Assembly: GCF_000472285.1 (NCBI RefSeq)
Contig: NZ_KI421412.1
Span: forward strand, 324,048-387,219
Direction of reading: 5' to 3'
DNA length: 63,172 bases
Source: Desulfuromonas sp. TF
GTDB taxonomy: Bacteria > Desulfobacterota > Desulfuromonadia > Desulfuromonadales > ATBO01
Shown here: positions 19,072-27,297 of the stretch, one piece after another
How the letters are laid out: the number at the start of each line of letters is the position of its first letter
Numbering within the stretch: the first letter of the stretch is position 1
The notes under the pieces: generated by a model
What the model saw: the letters and a program-made list of their open reading frames with translations, nothing else
Told to the model about the DNA's origin: nothing
Databases searched by the model: none
Program-made: the position numbers and the translations under genes

Positions 19072-19706
19072 TGCGTAAATCCCTTTTTAAGCCAGAGGTT
19101 AATGATTTCTTTTGACATCTGCCGGCTAAGCCCGGTCACCGAGTAAATCGTCCCAAGGTGCATGGTCAAGGTGTAGTCGGTTCCCAGACGCCGATGAAAT
19201 GTCGTCCACAGGGTTTCAGCGGTTAAACCGTTCCTGACCTCAACTTCAACGACGACCTTAACGTCCCCGCGGGAGTTTTCCACCATTTCAAGAATGACTC
19301 CTGTAATCAGGATCTCGGCATCGACACGATCGGCTACAATCTGCATTTCTTCAATGGATGGGGGCACGCCGGGCAGGAGCTTCAATTGCTGGAAGATTTT
19401 CAGTATATCTCCCTGCTGGAGGAGCAGATAGTCTCCCGAAGCATGGAGCTGCGCCGCGAAAGTATCGGCAAAGATCGTCCCACCCTGCGGAAAGCCGGAG
19501 TCATTCACAAACGGCAAAACCGCTACCCGGCAAACCGGACTCGATGGAAGGGGTGAAAACTCCCTGTGAATCGGCACCCGGCCGGTCTCGGGCAGAAGCG
19601 GCAAGCTCGTCAGTCGGGGTCCGCAACCACAGCAAAGCAGCCCCAGCAGCAAGAAAAAGGCACGATAGCAGCTTTTCACCCGATACTTCCTCAAACCGAA
19701 AAACAT
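19053..19706 (-). CDS. CsgG/TolB-like lipoprotein (second of two)
   Basis: A 217-residue lipoprotein with the signal FFLLLGLLCCGC and then GPRLT. The mature part begins with RVAVLPFVNDSGFPQGG, followed by FADTFAAQLHASGDYLLLQQGD and later DAEILITGVILEMVE. This is the alternating pattern of CsgG, FlgO and TolB-N-like domains, in which outer-membrane lipoproteins form assembly or export complexes. CsgG itself forms the curli secretion pore, but the transmembrane hairpins of CsgG are not obvious here. It sits seven bases behind the Ig-like protein gene and overlaps the PPIase gene. Confidence 0.65.
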   Translation of the reverse strand: MFFGLRKYRVKSCYRAFFLLLGLLCCGCGPRLTSLPLLPETGRVPIHREFSPLPSSPVCRVAVLPFVNDSGFPQGGTIFADTFAAQLHASGDYLLLQQGDILKIFQQLKLLPGVPPSIEEMQIVADRVDAEILITGVILEMVENSRGDVKVVVEVEVRNGLTAETLWTTFHRRLGTDYTLTMHLGTIYSVTGLSRQMSKEIINLWLKKGFTQCNATS

Positions 19707-19713
19707 TAACTAG

Positions 19714-21219
19714 TTAAAACTGGTCGACCCAGCCATGGGATGTTCCCGCCGGTTTTTTCTCCTGGCGCTGTGCTTGCAAAAAGGAAACCAACTCCTCGAT
19801 CTTCTCTTGGGACGTGTTCCCCAAGGCATCCCTTATCGCGACATAGCCTTGAAGTTTATTGACGTCAGTCCCGGCGGGGAGAGTGATCTCCTTTTTGGCC
19901 GGAAGCTTCACCCCTTCCTCCTGCAGGAGGATCGTCCCGTCAACAGTCAAAATCTCCAGCCTCCAGGATTCGATCGGCACTCTTCCGGAATGCTTCAAGT
20001 CGACGACTATTTTTTCTTTGGCTCTCGAAAGGGTCAAATCGGCCTTGGGAGGTTTTCTGAAAATTTCCACCTGCCGCGAAGCCGTTGCCATATTCCCGGC
20101 CAGGTCCCAGATCTCGACCACGGTTTTGTATCTTCCGTCCTTAAGAAGGCCCAGCTGGTCGCGTGCCGACCACTCGAAACTCGGGGGCATCTCGCCGGTT
20201 TCGCTCATTTCACCGATCAGGGTATCTCCATCCGAATACAGTGCGAAACGCCAGCGGGACAGGGGCTCACGCTGCGTGAATCTCGGAATGAGCACGAGGC
20301 TCCCCTTGAAACCGTAAACGCCATTGATGGGCATGGCCCCTACCAACTGGATATCGAACTCCGGCGGCTTACTGTCGACGACATAGAAGCTGAGAATCGT
20401 TTCCTCTCTTCTGTCTAAGAGAGGCCAATCGAGAATCAAGGTCACGGTGTAGCGGCCGCTTTTCTCCCCCGCCAGCCAGGTTGCGCTGAATGTATTGCCG
20501 CGAGTGTTGGCCGTTGCCGGATGAAGATCGTCTCCGGCCTTGAAATAAACCTCCGGGGGGGGACCGTCGGTTTCGCGCAAACGCACCTGGCAGCGCACTT
20601 CATCGCCCGGTCGGACATTTCTCGGTTCAAGCAACGACGTGTCGATTCCAACGATCTTCGTTCGCTGGACCTCGCCGGCGAATTCCCGCGGCCAGTTCGC
20701 CACGGCCTCATATATCAGTCTCGGCTCCAGGTCGGCAAGGGACTTCGGTTGGGTGATGGCAAGGGGCTTGAGCTCATCGCTGATGCCCATGCTGCCTGCA
20801 TAGGTCCATACGGTACGAATGTCGCTGGTACGGACCAGGCTCAGGACCAGGCCGACGGACGATTCAGGGGCGTCTCCGCGATGAGTGACGGTGCCGAGCA
20901 GAACGAAGCCCGCGTCCAGTTCCGTCCGGGTTCTGGAGATGTAATAGCTTTCCAGATGGCCGACCGTTCGTATCCGGCTTGCAGCCATGAACTCGATGAC
21001 CTCATCGGGACTGACCACCGTCTGACCGGCTCCCTCCAGGCTTTCCGCCAGAAGTTCGGTCATGTGAAGGTTGACGCCGTTCCGCCCGTCACTCAGGTCC
21101 TGAAGAGGAAAGACGGCGATTGCCATTCTTGGCGGGGCGGGAGCGCCTGCTGCCAGACAGACAGAGGAGAACGTCAGAACGAGCATTATCAATGTGAACG
21201 TTCGCAACAACATTTTCAT
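19714..21219 (-). CDS. Exported protein with TolB/CsgG-like N-domain and Ig-like repeats
   Basis: About 501 residues from the chosen start MKMLLRTFTL at 21219. A signal peptide is followed by MAIAVFPLQDLSDGRNGVN, then GAGQTVVSPDEVIEF and DAGFVLLGTVTHRG. This is the same fold pattern as in the two lipoproteins on either side. From about residue 190 on there are beta-rich segments (RPGDEVRCQVRLRET, SGRYTVTLILDWPL, DGRYKTVVEIWDLAGN, GYVAIRDALGN) that read as three or four Ig-like or FlgD-like domains. No cysteine pairs and no heme motif. Function unknown. A periplasmic or surface structural part of an export complex is plausible. Confidence 0.6.
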   Translation of the reverse strand: MKMLLRTFTLIMLVLTFSSVCLAAGAPAPPRMAIAVFPLQDLSDGRNGVNLHMTELLAESLEGAGQTVVSPDEVIEFMAASRIRTVGHLESYYISRTRTELDAGFVLLGTVTHRGDAPESSVGLVLSLVRTSDIRTVWTYAGSMGISDELKPLAITQPKSLADLEPRLIYEAVANWPREFAGEVQRTKIVGIDTSLLEPRNVRPGDEVRCQVRLRETDGPPPEVYFKAGDDLHPATANTRGNTFSATWLAGEKSGRYTVTLILDWPLLDRREETILSFYVVDSKPPEFDIQLVGAMPINGVYGFKGSLVLIPRFTQREPLSRWRFALYSDGDTLIGEMSETGEMPPSFEWSARDQLGLLKDGRYKTVVEIWDLAGNMATASRQVEIFRKPPKADLTLSRAKEKIVVDLKHSGRVPIESWRLEILTVDGTILLQEEGVKLPAKKEITLPAGTDVNKLQGYVAIRDALGNTSQEKIEELVSFLQAQRQEKKPAGTSHGWVDQF

Positions 21220-21466
21220 ACGCTCGCACTCAACGTTCTCCCGAATCAATTCACATGACCTTTGGCAGGCCAGGTGACACAAAACCCCTCGTGAAAAGCG
21301 TTCAGCATCACTGCAGGTCCGGGCATTTCAACACGTTATAGACTACAACGATTCGGCAAACGGCTAAAGGTCATCATGCGAAAAAAATGCGTAGTCGTTC
21401 CACAGTAGAGATATGTGCAACAACACAGTGTTGATGGCTGGCAGGAATTGAGGTTATCCATTGATT

Positions 21467-22021
21467 TTACTCAATCGTATCGATAAGCTCGCGCAGCAGA
21501 TCCATGGTGACCAGGAACTCGTCTTTTGGCGCCAGGCCGAACAGTCGATCCGACAGAGAGTACCCACTGCCCCGGCCGGTTGCCTGCCAGAGCAGGGTTC
21601 CTGTTTCGCTGTCGATAAGGCGCAGGGTCATGACAACTTCAGGGTACCTGGCGTTGCCCCGGCTTTGAATCTTCTGTTCAACCGAACCGAAGATAAAAGC
21701 CTCGACCTTGAGAACCCGGCCAAGTCTTTTTAACGTCCCCGTATCGATGGGCGCCCCGGGAGAAATCACTTCCCGCTGAAGAGCGATGTCCACCCGCCCC
21801 TTGTCAACCACATCGAACACACCGCTGGTCAGCATCTGGGTCATGGCGAATTCGCGAATACGCTGCGTGTTTCCACCTTCGAAAGGGAGCACGGCAACCG
21901 TCTTGACATAGCCCAGGCTGGTATTTTCCCGTGTATACGACTTTATCATCTCGCCGGAACTGCAACCCACCAGACAAATAAGCATTGAGGAAAGAATCGT
22001 CCTGACTAAAAATCTGCTCAT
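21467..22021 (-). CDS. CsgG/TolB-like lipoprotein (first of two)
   Basis: A 184-residue protein with lipobox MLICLVGC. The mature part opens with TVAVLPFEGGNTQRIREFA, followed by FDVVDKGRVDIALQREV, KVEAFIFGSVEQKI and TLRLIDSETGTLLWQATG. This is the classic order of a CsgG/GNA1162-like or TolB-N-like domain: a sum-of-components 'name, rank, test for presence, report' pattern seen in outer-membrane assembly lipoproteins. It is separated by about 245 bases from each neighbour, so it may have an additional promoter (a weak TTGCAA / TATCTT pair lies upstream). Confidence 0.68.
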   Translation of the reverse strand: MSRFLVRTILSSMLICLVGCSSGEMIKSYTRENTSLGYVKTVAVLPFEGGNTQRIREFAMTQMLTSGVFDVVDKGRVDIALQREVISPGAPIDTGTLKRLGRVLKVEAFIFGSVEQKIQSRGNARYPEVVMTLRLIDSETGTLLWQATGRGSGYSLSDRLFGLAPKDEFLVTMDLLRELIDTIE

Positions 22022-22265
22022 AATTTAACCTCATTCATAAAATTAAAAGGCTAAGATAACGTAAAATAGACCTTTTTTGCAAGTCCAAGCTGATTAGCAA
22101 CCTCTATTCCTCCTTTTGACCAGCTGGATAAGCCATTTGGCCGACTGTGAGGACCATTTAAAGCTGACCTTGCTCAGGTATCGTTGGTTTTTGTCATTGG
22201 CTCACAGGAGGGTGCCATACCTGGAACCTCCATCGAATAGAGCAGGGGCTCAGTTTTTTTTCGTC

Positions 22266-24539
22266 TTACAGGGTCAGCTGCAAAACGGTCTGAAAGTTAT
22301 AGGAGTTGTTCCCCTCGGAATAGACGTAAGTGCCTCGCGTGCTGAACCTCAGGTTTTTGCTTATGGACCAGACCCCCAGCATCGACACGTTGTCGACCGT
22401 TCTGTCCTCGACAATCAGATGGTCCAGGTTCATTCTCAGGTTGATGGTGTCGGAAGAGACGAGAAGAAGACTCAGGTTCAAGGCGACCCTGTCCCTGCTT
22501 TCCTGACCCCGCCTGGCATCATTGAAATAGGTGCCGCTCATGTTGACAAAGTCGGAGGGCTGATAACGCAGGCCGAGAGTCGTTCCGGTTTCCTGAAGGG
22601 TCCTGCTTTCGACGGTGGACTGCACGTCGCGATACCTGAAGATCGCAAAGCCGTCCAGGCTCCGCCTGAGACGGGCGTTAAGTTTCAAGTTGCTCGTTAA
22701 TATGTCGGTCACCTGCGAATCCCCCTCGATTCCCAATTCATCCAGGGTTTCGTAGGAGGTCGTCCAGTTGGCGCCCAGGTCGGGATAAAGCTGCAAATTG
22801 TTGTTCAAGGTGTATTTGTTGCTTTCCCCCATCAGTTCTCCGCCGGTGTATCTTTCCCGGCGGGTGACGCCTAAGGAGGTCCTCACCGTTCTCAACAGCC
22901 TGGTCCCCACGCCCAGGGCGTAGGTTCGGCTGACCGAATCAGGTTCTCCGGTCTGGAGATAAGTCACCTGATTGAAGTTCAGGGTCGGCGAGAAACGGCG
23001 GTGGGGGCGCCACTGGAGCGAACCGCTCACAAACTGCCGCTCGTTTGTCGTGGTCGTCGTCGAGAGCTCCCGGTCAACCCGGTCCAGGGAGAAGTTGCCA
23101 TTGAATTTCAAGGTCCTGGAGAGGTTCACGGTCGTGCCGACGTTCGTGAGGTAGCTTTCCGTGGTCCTGTTGTTGACCGTCCCCGTGAGTCGCTGGAACA
23201 CCTTGATCTCGACAAACGACAGTGGAACGACGGTCTGGTTGAAGGCCACAAGCATGATTTCGCTTTCGGGGCTGCCCCCGAGCAGGTCTCCTACCGCCAA
23301 CTCGATCCTTCTTGCGTCGGAGTCAAACACGAAGGGGACCTGGGTGTTGACAAGTTCCCATTCATCGAAGGGGTTTCTGACATAGAGGGACCATTCCAGG
23401 GCCGAAATCTCGGCAGGGGACAACTGGGTCGAAGAACCGAGATAAAGATGCACGGAGTCCATGATCTCGGGAAGGTCGAAATCGATCCCGAGATGCGCGC
23501 GCAACTGGCCGTCGACGACAAACTCGGGATCGTCGAATTCGGGAAAATCGTTGGGCCTGTCGCTGAGGACGGCATTTACTGTCGGTTCGATCTCCGCAGG
23601 GTCCGGATCGATAACGGGGTCAGAGACGGCGGACGATGTGGTCAGCCCTTCCAACTGCTGATCGAAGGAGGACTGGCCGGACGTCGTTTCGGTTTCAGTC
23701 GTGCTGTATTGCTGGGAAAACTTTAAATAGATTCGATCTTTCCAGAGTCGGGCATCTGTTTCAACGCGTCCAAAGTGCGTAATGCTGTCGACCATGACGT
23801 TGCTGAGCGGTTCTTCCGTCTGATTGTTGGAAAATCGGTAATAAAGCTTGGCCAGGTTCAGATCGAATTCGAGGGCCAGGTCGGAGTTTTCTTCGATGGA
23901 GGTAACCTCATCCATGACCGAGTCCGTCCGCTCTTCGTAATTGAGCCGAATGATGGGCCAGTATGGAATACGCCAGTTGTTGCTCAGTCCGGCTCCCCAG
24001 ACCTGGGTCGAACTTTCAAAGCCCCGATTGTTCTCACGGAACATTTTCTGGCCGGAGAGGCGGGCGGTGAATATGTCGTTTCTCAGGACCACCCTTCCTG
24101 AAGGAGTCAGCACTTCGGTGGTCAGCGGTTTCATCTGCCGTTCCACAGTGCTCTGTGTTCGATCCACGGTATTCTGGGAATACGTCACGCCTCCAGCGAA
24201 GCTGATCGCGTCGGTCAACCTGTAGTTCAGGGTTGGTTCTACCCCCAGGCTGTATCGCTGCAGGAATTCATCCTGGGTCTCCGCGGCTGACCCCCCGAAC
24301 TGTCGATACAGCCAATAAGCATTGAAATCGATAGCGAATGCGGGCGACAGGGCGCCGGCCGCCAGAATGAAAAGGAGCAGGGAAAGAATCGGCAGACAAG
24401 GAGGGAATCTCACATTTCTCAAGTGAGGAACCAACACCTTCAGAAAGTTGACGGCACGGGCGCGATGCCCCTGGGGAATCCGGTTGCCAACCATATCAAC
24501 AATCCTGTCCTGCCACTTCAATCGCGCCGTTCCTTGCAA
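22266..24539 (-). CDS. Large outer-membrane beta-barrel protein
   Basis: Up to 757 residues; the true start may lie some 30-45 codons inside because the signal peptide core (ILSLLLFILAAGALSPAFA) begins near residue 50. The mature part is dominated by alternating hydrophobic/polar strands with aromatic ends (LNYRLTDAISFAGGVTYSQNT, RLNYEERTDSVMDE, LGLRYQPSDFVNMSGTYF), typical of a 20-plus-strand barrel. A central soluble domain lies around residues 290-450 (PEIMDSVHLYLGSS and similar, resembling a lectin/jelly-roll insertion). It ends in QLTL, not the usual aromatic residue. It is the first gene behind the -24/-12 promoter at 24651 and is the best candidate for the pore that sheathes the 16- or 26-heme cytochrome. 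Confidence 0.72.
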   Translation of the reverse strand: MQGTARLKWQDRIVDMVGNRIPQGHRARAVNFLKVLVPHLRNVRFPPCLPILSLLLFILAAGALSPAFAIDFNAYWLYRQFGGSAAETQDEFLQRYSLGVEPTLNYRLTDAISFAGGVTYSQNTVDRTQSTVERQMKPLTTEVLTPSGRVVLRNDIFTARLSGQKMFRENNRGFESSTQVWGAGLSNNWRIPYWPIIRLNYEERTDSVMDEVTSIEENSDLALEFDLNLAKLYYRFSNNQTEEPLSNVMVDSITHFGRVETDARLWKDRIYLKFSQQYSTTETETTSGQSSFDQQLEGLTTSSAVSDPVIDPDPAEIEPTVNAVLSDRPNDFPEFDDPEFVVDGQLRAHLGIDFDLPEIMDSVHLYLGSSTQLSPAEISALEWSLYVRNPFDEWELVNTQVPFVFDSDARRIELAVGDLLGGSPESEIMLVAFNQTVVPLSFVEIKVFQRLTGTVNNRTTESYLTNVGTTVNLSRTLKFNGNFSLDRVDRELSTTTTTNERQFVSGSLQWRPHRRFSPTLNFNQVTYLQTGEPDSVSRTYALGVGTRLLRTVRTSLGVTRRERYTGGELMGESNKYTLNNNLQLYPDLGANWTTSYETLDELGIEGDSQVTDILTSNLKLNARLRRSLDGFAIFRYRDVQSTVESRTLQETGTTLGLRYQPSDFVNMSGTYFNDARRGQESRDRVALNLSLLLVSSDTINLRMNLDHLIVEDRTVDNVSMLGVWSISKNLRFSTRGTYVYSEGNNSYNFQTVLQLTL

Positions 24540-24650
24540 GAGCAGCGCAACGACTCAAAAAAATGGGGGGGGGTACTTCCTGGGCTACAGAGTTACCGCT
24601 CGGTAAAATGACATTCCGTGCTCATCCGCCCTTTTGTATGACAGTTCATA

Positions 24651-24666
24651 TGCAATCAATCTGCCA
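24651..24666 (-). promoter_or_regulatory. Sigma-54 (-24/-12) promoter candidate for the large operon
   Basis: Read on the minus strand the site is TGGCAGATTGATTGCA: the GG of the -24 element and the GC of the -12 element are 12 bases apart, as sigma-54 requires, and both TGGCA and TTGCA match the consensus. Transcription would start near 24639, about 100 bases before the barrel gene. The long dyad at 24795-24826, about 130-175 bases upstream, could also serve as an enhancer site, though it looks primarily like a terminator. Confidence 0.6.
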
Positions 24667-24794
24667 TTACGACTGATAGAGCGCACAATTTAAGGGCGAA
24701 ATCCATGAGGCAGATCAACGAGGGGTGAATTTAGATGGTAAAAAGCACGTAATGCTATCAGATCAATCAAGAATGATACAAGCCAAAAAAAAAT

Positions 24795-24826
24795 ATATCC
24801 AGGTGCGCCGGAGCGCACCTGGATAT
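24795..24826 (-). terminator. Strong intrinsic terminator after the OmcS-like gene
   Basis: A perfect 14-base-pair stem (24795-24808 with 24813-24826) closes a CGGA loop. On the minus strand it is followed by nine T residues. It would end the monocistronic transcript of the OmcS-like cytochrome; on the plus strand five T residues also follow. The rest of 24540-24884 holds the promoter described at 24651 and no gene that I can see. Confidence 0.85.
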
Positions 24827-24884
24827 TTTTGACAATTACATTATAAAGCCTAAACCATCACCTGACTTAAATAATCAGGCGAAA

Positions 24885-26189
24885 TTACTGCTTCGAGGTG
24901 TGGCAGGCGAGGCAGCCATCGCCCGGATCGCCATTGCCGGCGACCTGAGCATCGTAGTCGAAGGTCAGCATGTGGCGGTACGGGGTTGCATGGGAGCCGT
25001 GGCAGGACAGACACATAACCATGTCGCTGCCGGCGGTGACGGAAGCGGACTGGCCACCGGTGATGTCCTGGCGGGCAACCTTGGTGTTGACGTTGTAGGT
25101 GGTCATGTCTTCAAACTCGCCGCCGGTGGGCAGGACGTAGTCCGAAGGATGGCGCAGGAAGGCGCCGGAGGTGCCGTTGCCGTCGGATCCGTCACCAACG
25201 GTGTGGAAGAGGCCGTGGCAGGTCGTACAGAAACCGCTCTGCGAGTTATTCGGAACCACCAGGATGGAGTCCCAGGTCATGCGGGAGCCGAGGCCGCCGT
25301 TGGCGCCGTCGTTGCCTTCAACATGGCAGTCGCCGCAGCTCTGGCCGACTTTGGCGCCGGGCTTGCCGTAGTACTCGTTGTGGCTGTTTTCGTCAACGTT
25401 TTCCCAACGGTCGCCGTCGACGTCGTTGCCGAAACCTTTGAGGCCCGGGATCAGGCGATAGCCCGCGGCGACATAATCAGCATCGTGCTGGGTCGGAACG
25501 GCGACGTTGGTGGCGTCTTTGACGCCGTCGGTGATCTTGTGGTGAGAACCGGCGATGGCGGCCATGCCGGTACGCTTGACGGCGTTCTCGAAGGTGTCGT
25601 CAGTGGTGTCGCCAGCGGTGCCGTTGTCATTGGTTGAGCCGGAGAGGAGCTGGGAGCGGGTGCCGTGGCAGCCGCCGGCGCCGGCGCAGGAGAAGGTGTC
25701 GAAGTTGGTGACGTCGGTGTAGACGACAGAGTGGGTGCTGTCGCCACGGTACTGGCCGGGAGCGTTGCCCTGAGCATAGTTGGGGTCGCCGGCGAACAGT
25801 TCCTTGACGTTGTGGCCGCTGTGGTTGCCGGCGCCGCCGGTGTTGATGTACCGGAAGTTACCGCCGGCCAGGTCGCCGGTGGGGTCGGCGTGCATGACCT
25901 GGGGAACTTCGTTTCCGCCGTAGTCGACGATCTTCTTCATGGTGCCGGCGGGGTTGGTGGCGTGGCAGCCGATGCAGTCGTACTTCAGCAGGTTCGCCAG
26001 AGGAGTGACCGTGGAGCTCGTGCCGGTGTAGACACCGCCGGCATAATCGCTCTTCTTCGCCACAGCCTGACCTTCATAACTGTTGTGCATGGTATGGCAT
26101 GCGGAACAGTCACCTTCCAACGCCATTGCAGATGTCGCCATCGCAAAGGACAAGAGCATGATTGCTCCAAATACAAAACCCTTCTTCAT
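24885..26189 (-). CDS. OmcS-like secreted multiheme cytochrome (candidate filament subunit)
   Basis: The start MKKGFVFGAIMLL at 26189 has AGGAGG nine bases upstream; the open frame extends further but without support. The 434-residue product has a signal peptide ending SAMA and no lipobox, so the mature protein may be secreted. Six canonical motifs (CSACH, CIGCH, CGDCH, CTTCH, CLSCH, CLACH) plus CAGAGGCH, a CX5CH that aligns with the third heme of its paralogue at 12215-13327. The N-terminal GDCSACHTMHNS resembles the start of mature OmcS. Codons are markedly GC-ending (GGC, GCC), it has its own -24/-12 promoter, a long leader, an ideal ribosome site and a strong terminator, all pointing to high expression. 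Filament formation is inference. Confidence 0.85.
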   Translation of the reverse strand: MKKGFVFGAIMLLSFAMATSAMALEGDCSACHTMHNSYEGQAVAKKSDYAGGVYTGTSSTVTPLANLLKYDCIGCHATNPAGTMKKIVDYGGNEVPQVMHADPTGDLAGGNFRYINTGGAGNHSGHNVKELFAGDPNYAQGNAPGQYRGDSTHSVVYTDVTNFDTFSCAGAGGCHGTRSQLLSGSTNDNGTAGDTTDDTFENAVKRTGMAAIAGSHHKITDGVKDATNVAVPTQHDADYVAAGYRLIPGLKGFGNDVDGDRWENVDENSHNEYYGKPGAKVGQSCGDCHVEGNDGANGGLGSRMTWDSILVVPNNSQSGFCTTCHGLFHTVGDGSDGNGTSGAFLRHPSDYVLPTGGEFEDMTTYNVNTKVARQDITGGQSASVTAGSDMVMCLSCHGSHATPYRHMLTFDYDAQVAGNGDPGDGCLACHTSKQ

Positions 26190-26356
26190 TTTCTTCCTCC
26201 TTTTTCTTGCCTGGAAATAAAGTAGAACCCATGGCCTCTGAACCTGCACCATGCAGGCCCTTAAGGCCGCCTCGACCAAACCCAACGAATCAACATTCCA
26301 TTGGGGTTAAAACATACAAGGTAAAAACATACAGAATTTGAATTTTCACAGATAGC

Positions 26357-26374
26357 TTGCAACGAGCGGACCAA
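26357..26374 (-). promoter_or_regulatory. Sigma-54 (-24/-12) promoter candidate for the OmcS-like gene
   Basis: On the minus strand TTGGTCCGCTCGTTGCAA has GG and GC 12 bases apart and keeps TTGG, CG and TTGCA of the consensus; the CA after GG is replaced by TC. AT-rich DNA flanks it upstream (runs of T), as is usual for IHF-bent promoters. The start would be near 26346, leaving a leader of about 155 bases with a small inverted repeat (CCTGCA/TGCAGG at 26245-26259 region). Confidence 0.5.
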
Positions 26375-26405
26375 AATAAAAAAATAAGTTCAAATTAATG
26401 GAAAA

Positions 26406-26451
26406 GCCAGCAAATACGGGCTTTGTGTGGGAGAGCATTCCCTTTGCCGGC
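26406..26451. other. Structured dyad upstream of the OmcS-like promoter
   Basis: A nine-base arm at 26406-26414 pairs with 26443-26451 with one G.U pair, and inside it GGGA and TCCC can pair again. It lies 30-95 bases upstream of the -24/-12 promoter. It does not match the c-di-GMP (GEMM) riboswitch consensus closely enough to be called one, and it is upstream of, not within, the predicted leader. It could be a binding site or a leader structure of an undetected upstream start. Confidence 0.3.
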
Positions 26452-26516
26452 ACCAGCGCATGACTGTTCAGCGATGTCTGCCGAATACGACTCGGTTAAT
26501 TCACCAACCGGCCACC

Positions 26517-26528
26517 GGCGATATCGCC
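26517..26528. promoter_or_regulatory. Possible enhancer palindrome for a sigma-54 activator
   Basis: GGCGATATCGCC is a perfect 12-base palindrome about 150 bases upstream of the -24/-12 promoter, the usual distance of activator sites for sigma-54 promoters. No second copy was seen next to it, so the call is weak. The remainder of 26190-26919 contains the promoter, the dyad at 26406 and no convincing gene. Confidence 0.25.
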
Positions 26529-26919
26529 AGATGCTTTCTGCGCAAATGCACAGTGCCGGAAAACGGTCAATAATCCCCGTGTTTCCGCAGCAGAGGCGCG
26601 GCTCGGTGTCGGGACTGTTCGGCCGCTGAATACAGTGGATATTCTTCGTGGTTTTTTTTGAATCAGCGCCGCAAGAACATCACGGACCAGGGAGCATAGA
26701 GCCGGAAAAGAGGCACAAAAATCGGTAGGAGGCCGCGCGTGAAAAGATGAAGCGCCTGATTCAGATCTATAAGGCACTGCAGAGGGAGCAAACCGCAGGG
26801 AGAAAGGGCTTACCGAAGCAGCGGCTCTGCTGCTGTTTGAGAGAAAGTTTTTTGGAGGACCGCGAGGACGCGACGGGTGCCGTTCGGGGTTCTGGAGCAG
26901 AAAGGGCGGGCGGCGCTCA

Positions 26920-27297
26920 TCATTTCAGATGGCAACCCCGGCATAGGGCGCTGTCGCGGTTTTCCATGGCGTAGAATTGTCCAAGATGAGGATTGTTGCC
27001 ATGGCAGGTGACGCAGGTGATTTTCCCCTCGTGGAGTACGATCTCGGGGGGGAGGCTGCTCTCAGGAACCAAGCCTTTGTTTCCGTCTGCCAGTTCGGCA
27101 TAAGAGGCGCTGATTAAATGGCCACCGCACCTTTCGCTATTTTGCCCGATGAGACAATATCGGACACCTATGGCTTCAGAGCCGTTGTGGCAGGCCAGAC
27201 AGGCTGATGAGATCGGGTCTACCCCCGCGTTTCCACCAGCCGTGGCGAGGGACATGAGCAACAAAGCGATGAGACAGAATACGGGCAGGAGACGCAT
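26920..27297 (-). CDS. Small triheme c-type cytochrome
   Basis: A 125-residue exported protein (signal peptide to LATAGGN) with three CXXCH motifs: CLACH, CVTCH and CRGCH, the last three residues from the C-terminus. The mid part has two further cysteines (YCLIG and RCGGH) that are not heme motifs and could form a disulfide. The pattern (ISSACLACHNGS, KITCVTCHGNNPH, ALCRGCHLK) is typical of small periplasmic cytochromes with widely spaced hemes, not of the 70-residue c7 (PpcA) type. It is transcribed toward the OmcS-like gene, after a terminator at 27431. Confidence 0.8.
   Translation of the reverse strand: MRLLPVFCLIALLLMSLATAGGNAGVDPISSACLACHNGSEAIGVRYCLIGQNSERCGGHLISASYAELADGNKGLVPESSLPPEIVLHEGKITCVTCHGNNPHLGQFYAMENRDSALCRGCHLK

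Noticed and set aside
22266-24539. TonB-dependent receptor
   Set aside because: No plug domain or TonB box is visible; the central insertion and strand pattern fit a plain barrel better.
26406-26451. c-di-GMP (GEMM) riboswitch before the OmcS-like gene
   Set aside because: Pieces such as CAAAGCC are present, but the order and the second conserved stem do not fit, and the position is upstream of the predicted transcription start.
26780-26880. Riboswitch-like text with GCACTGCAGAGGGAGCAAACC on the plus strand
   Set aside because: No plus-strand gene lies downstream and the consensus bases are not in the right arrangement.
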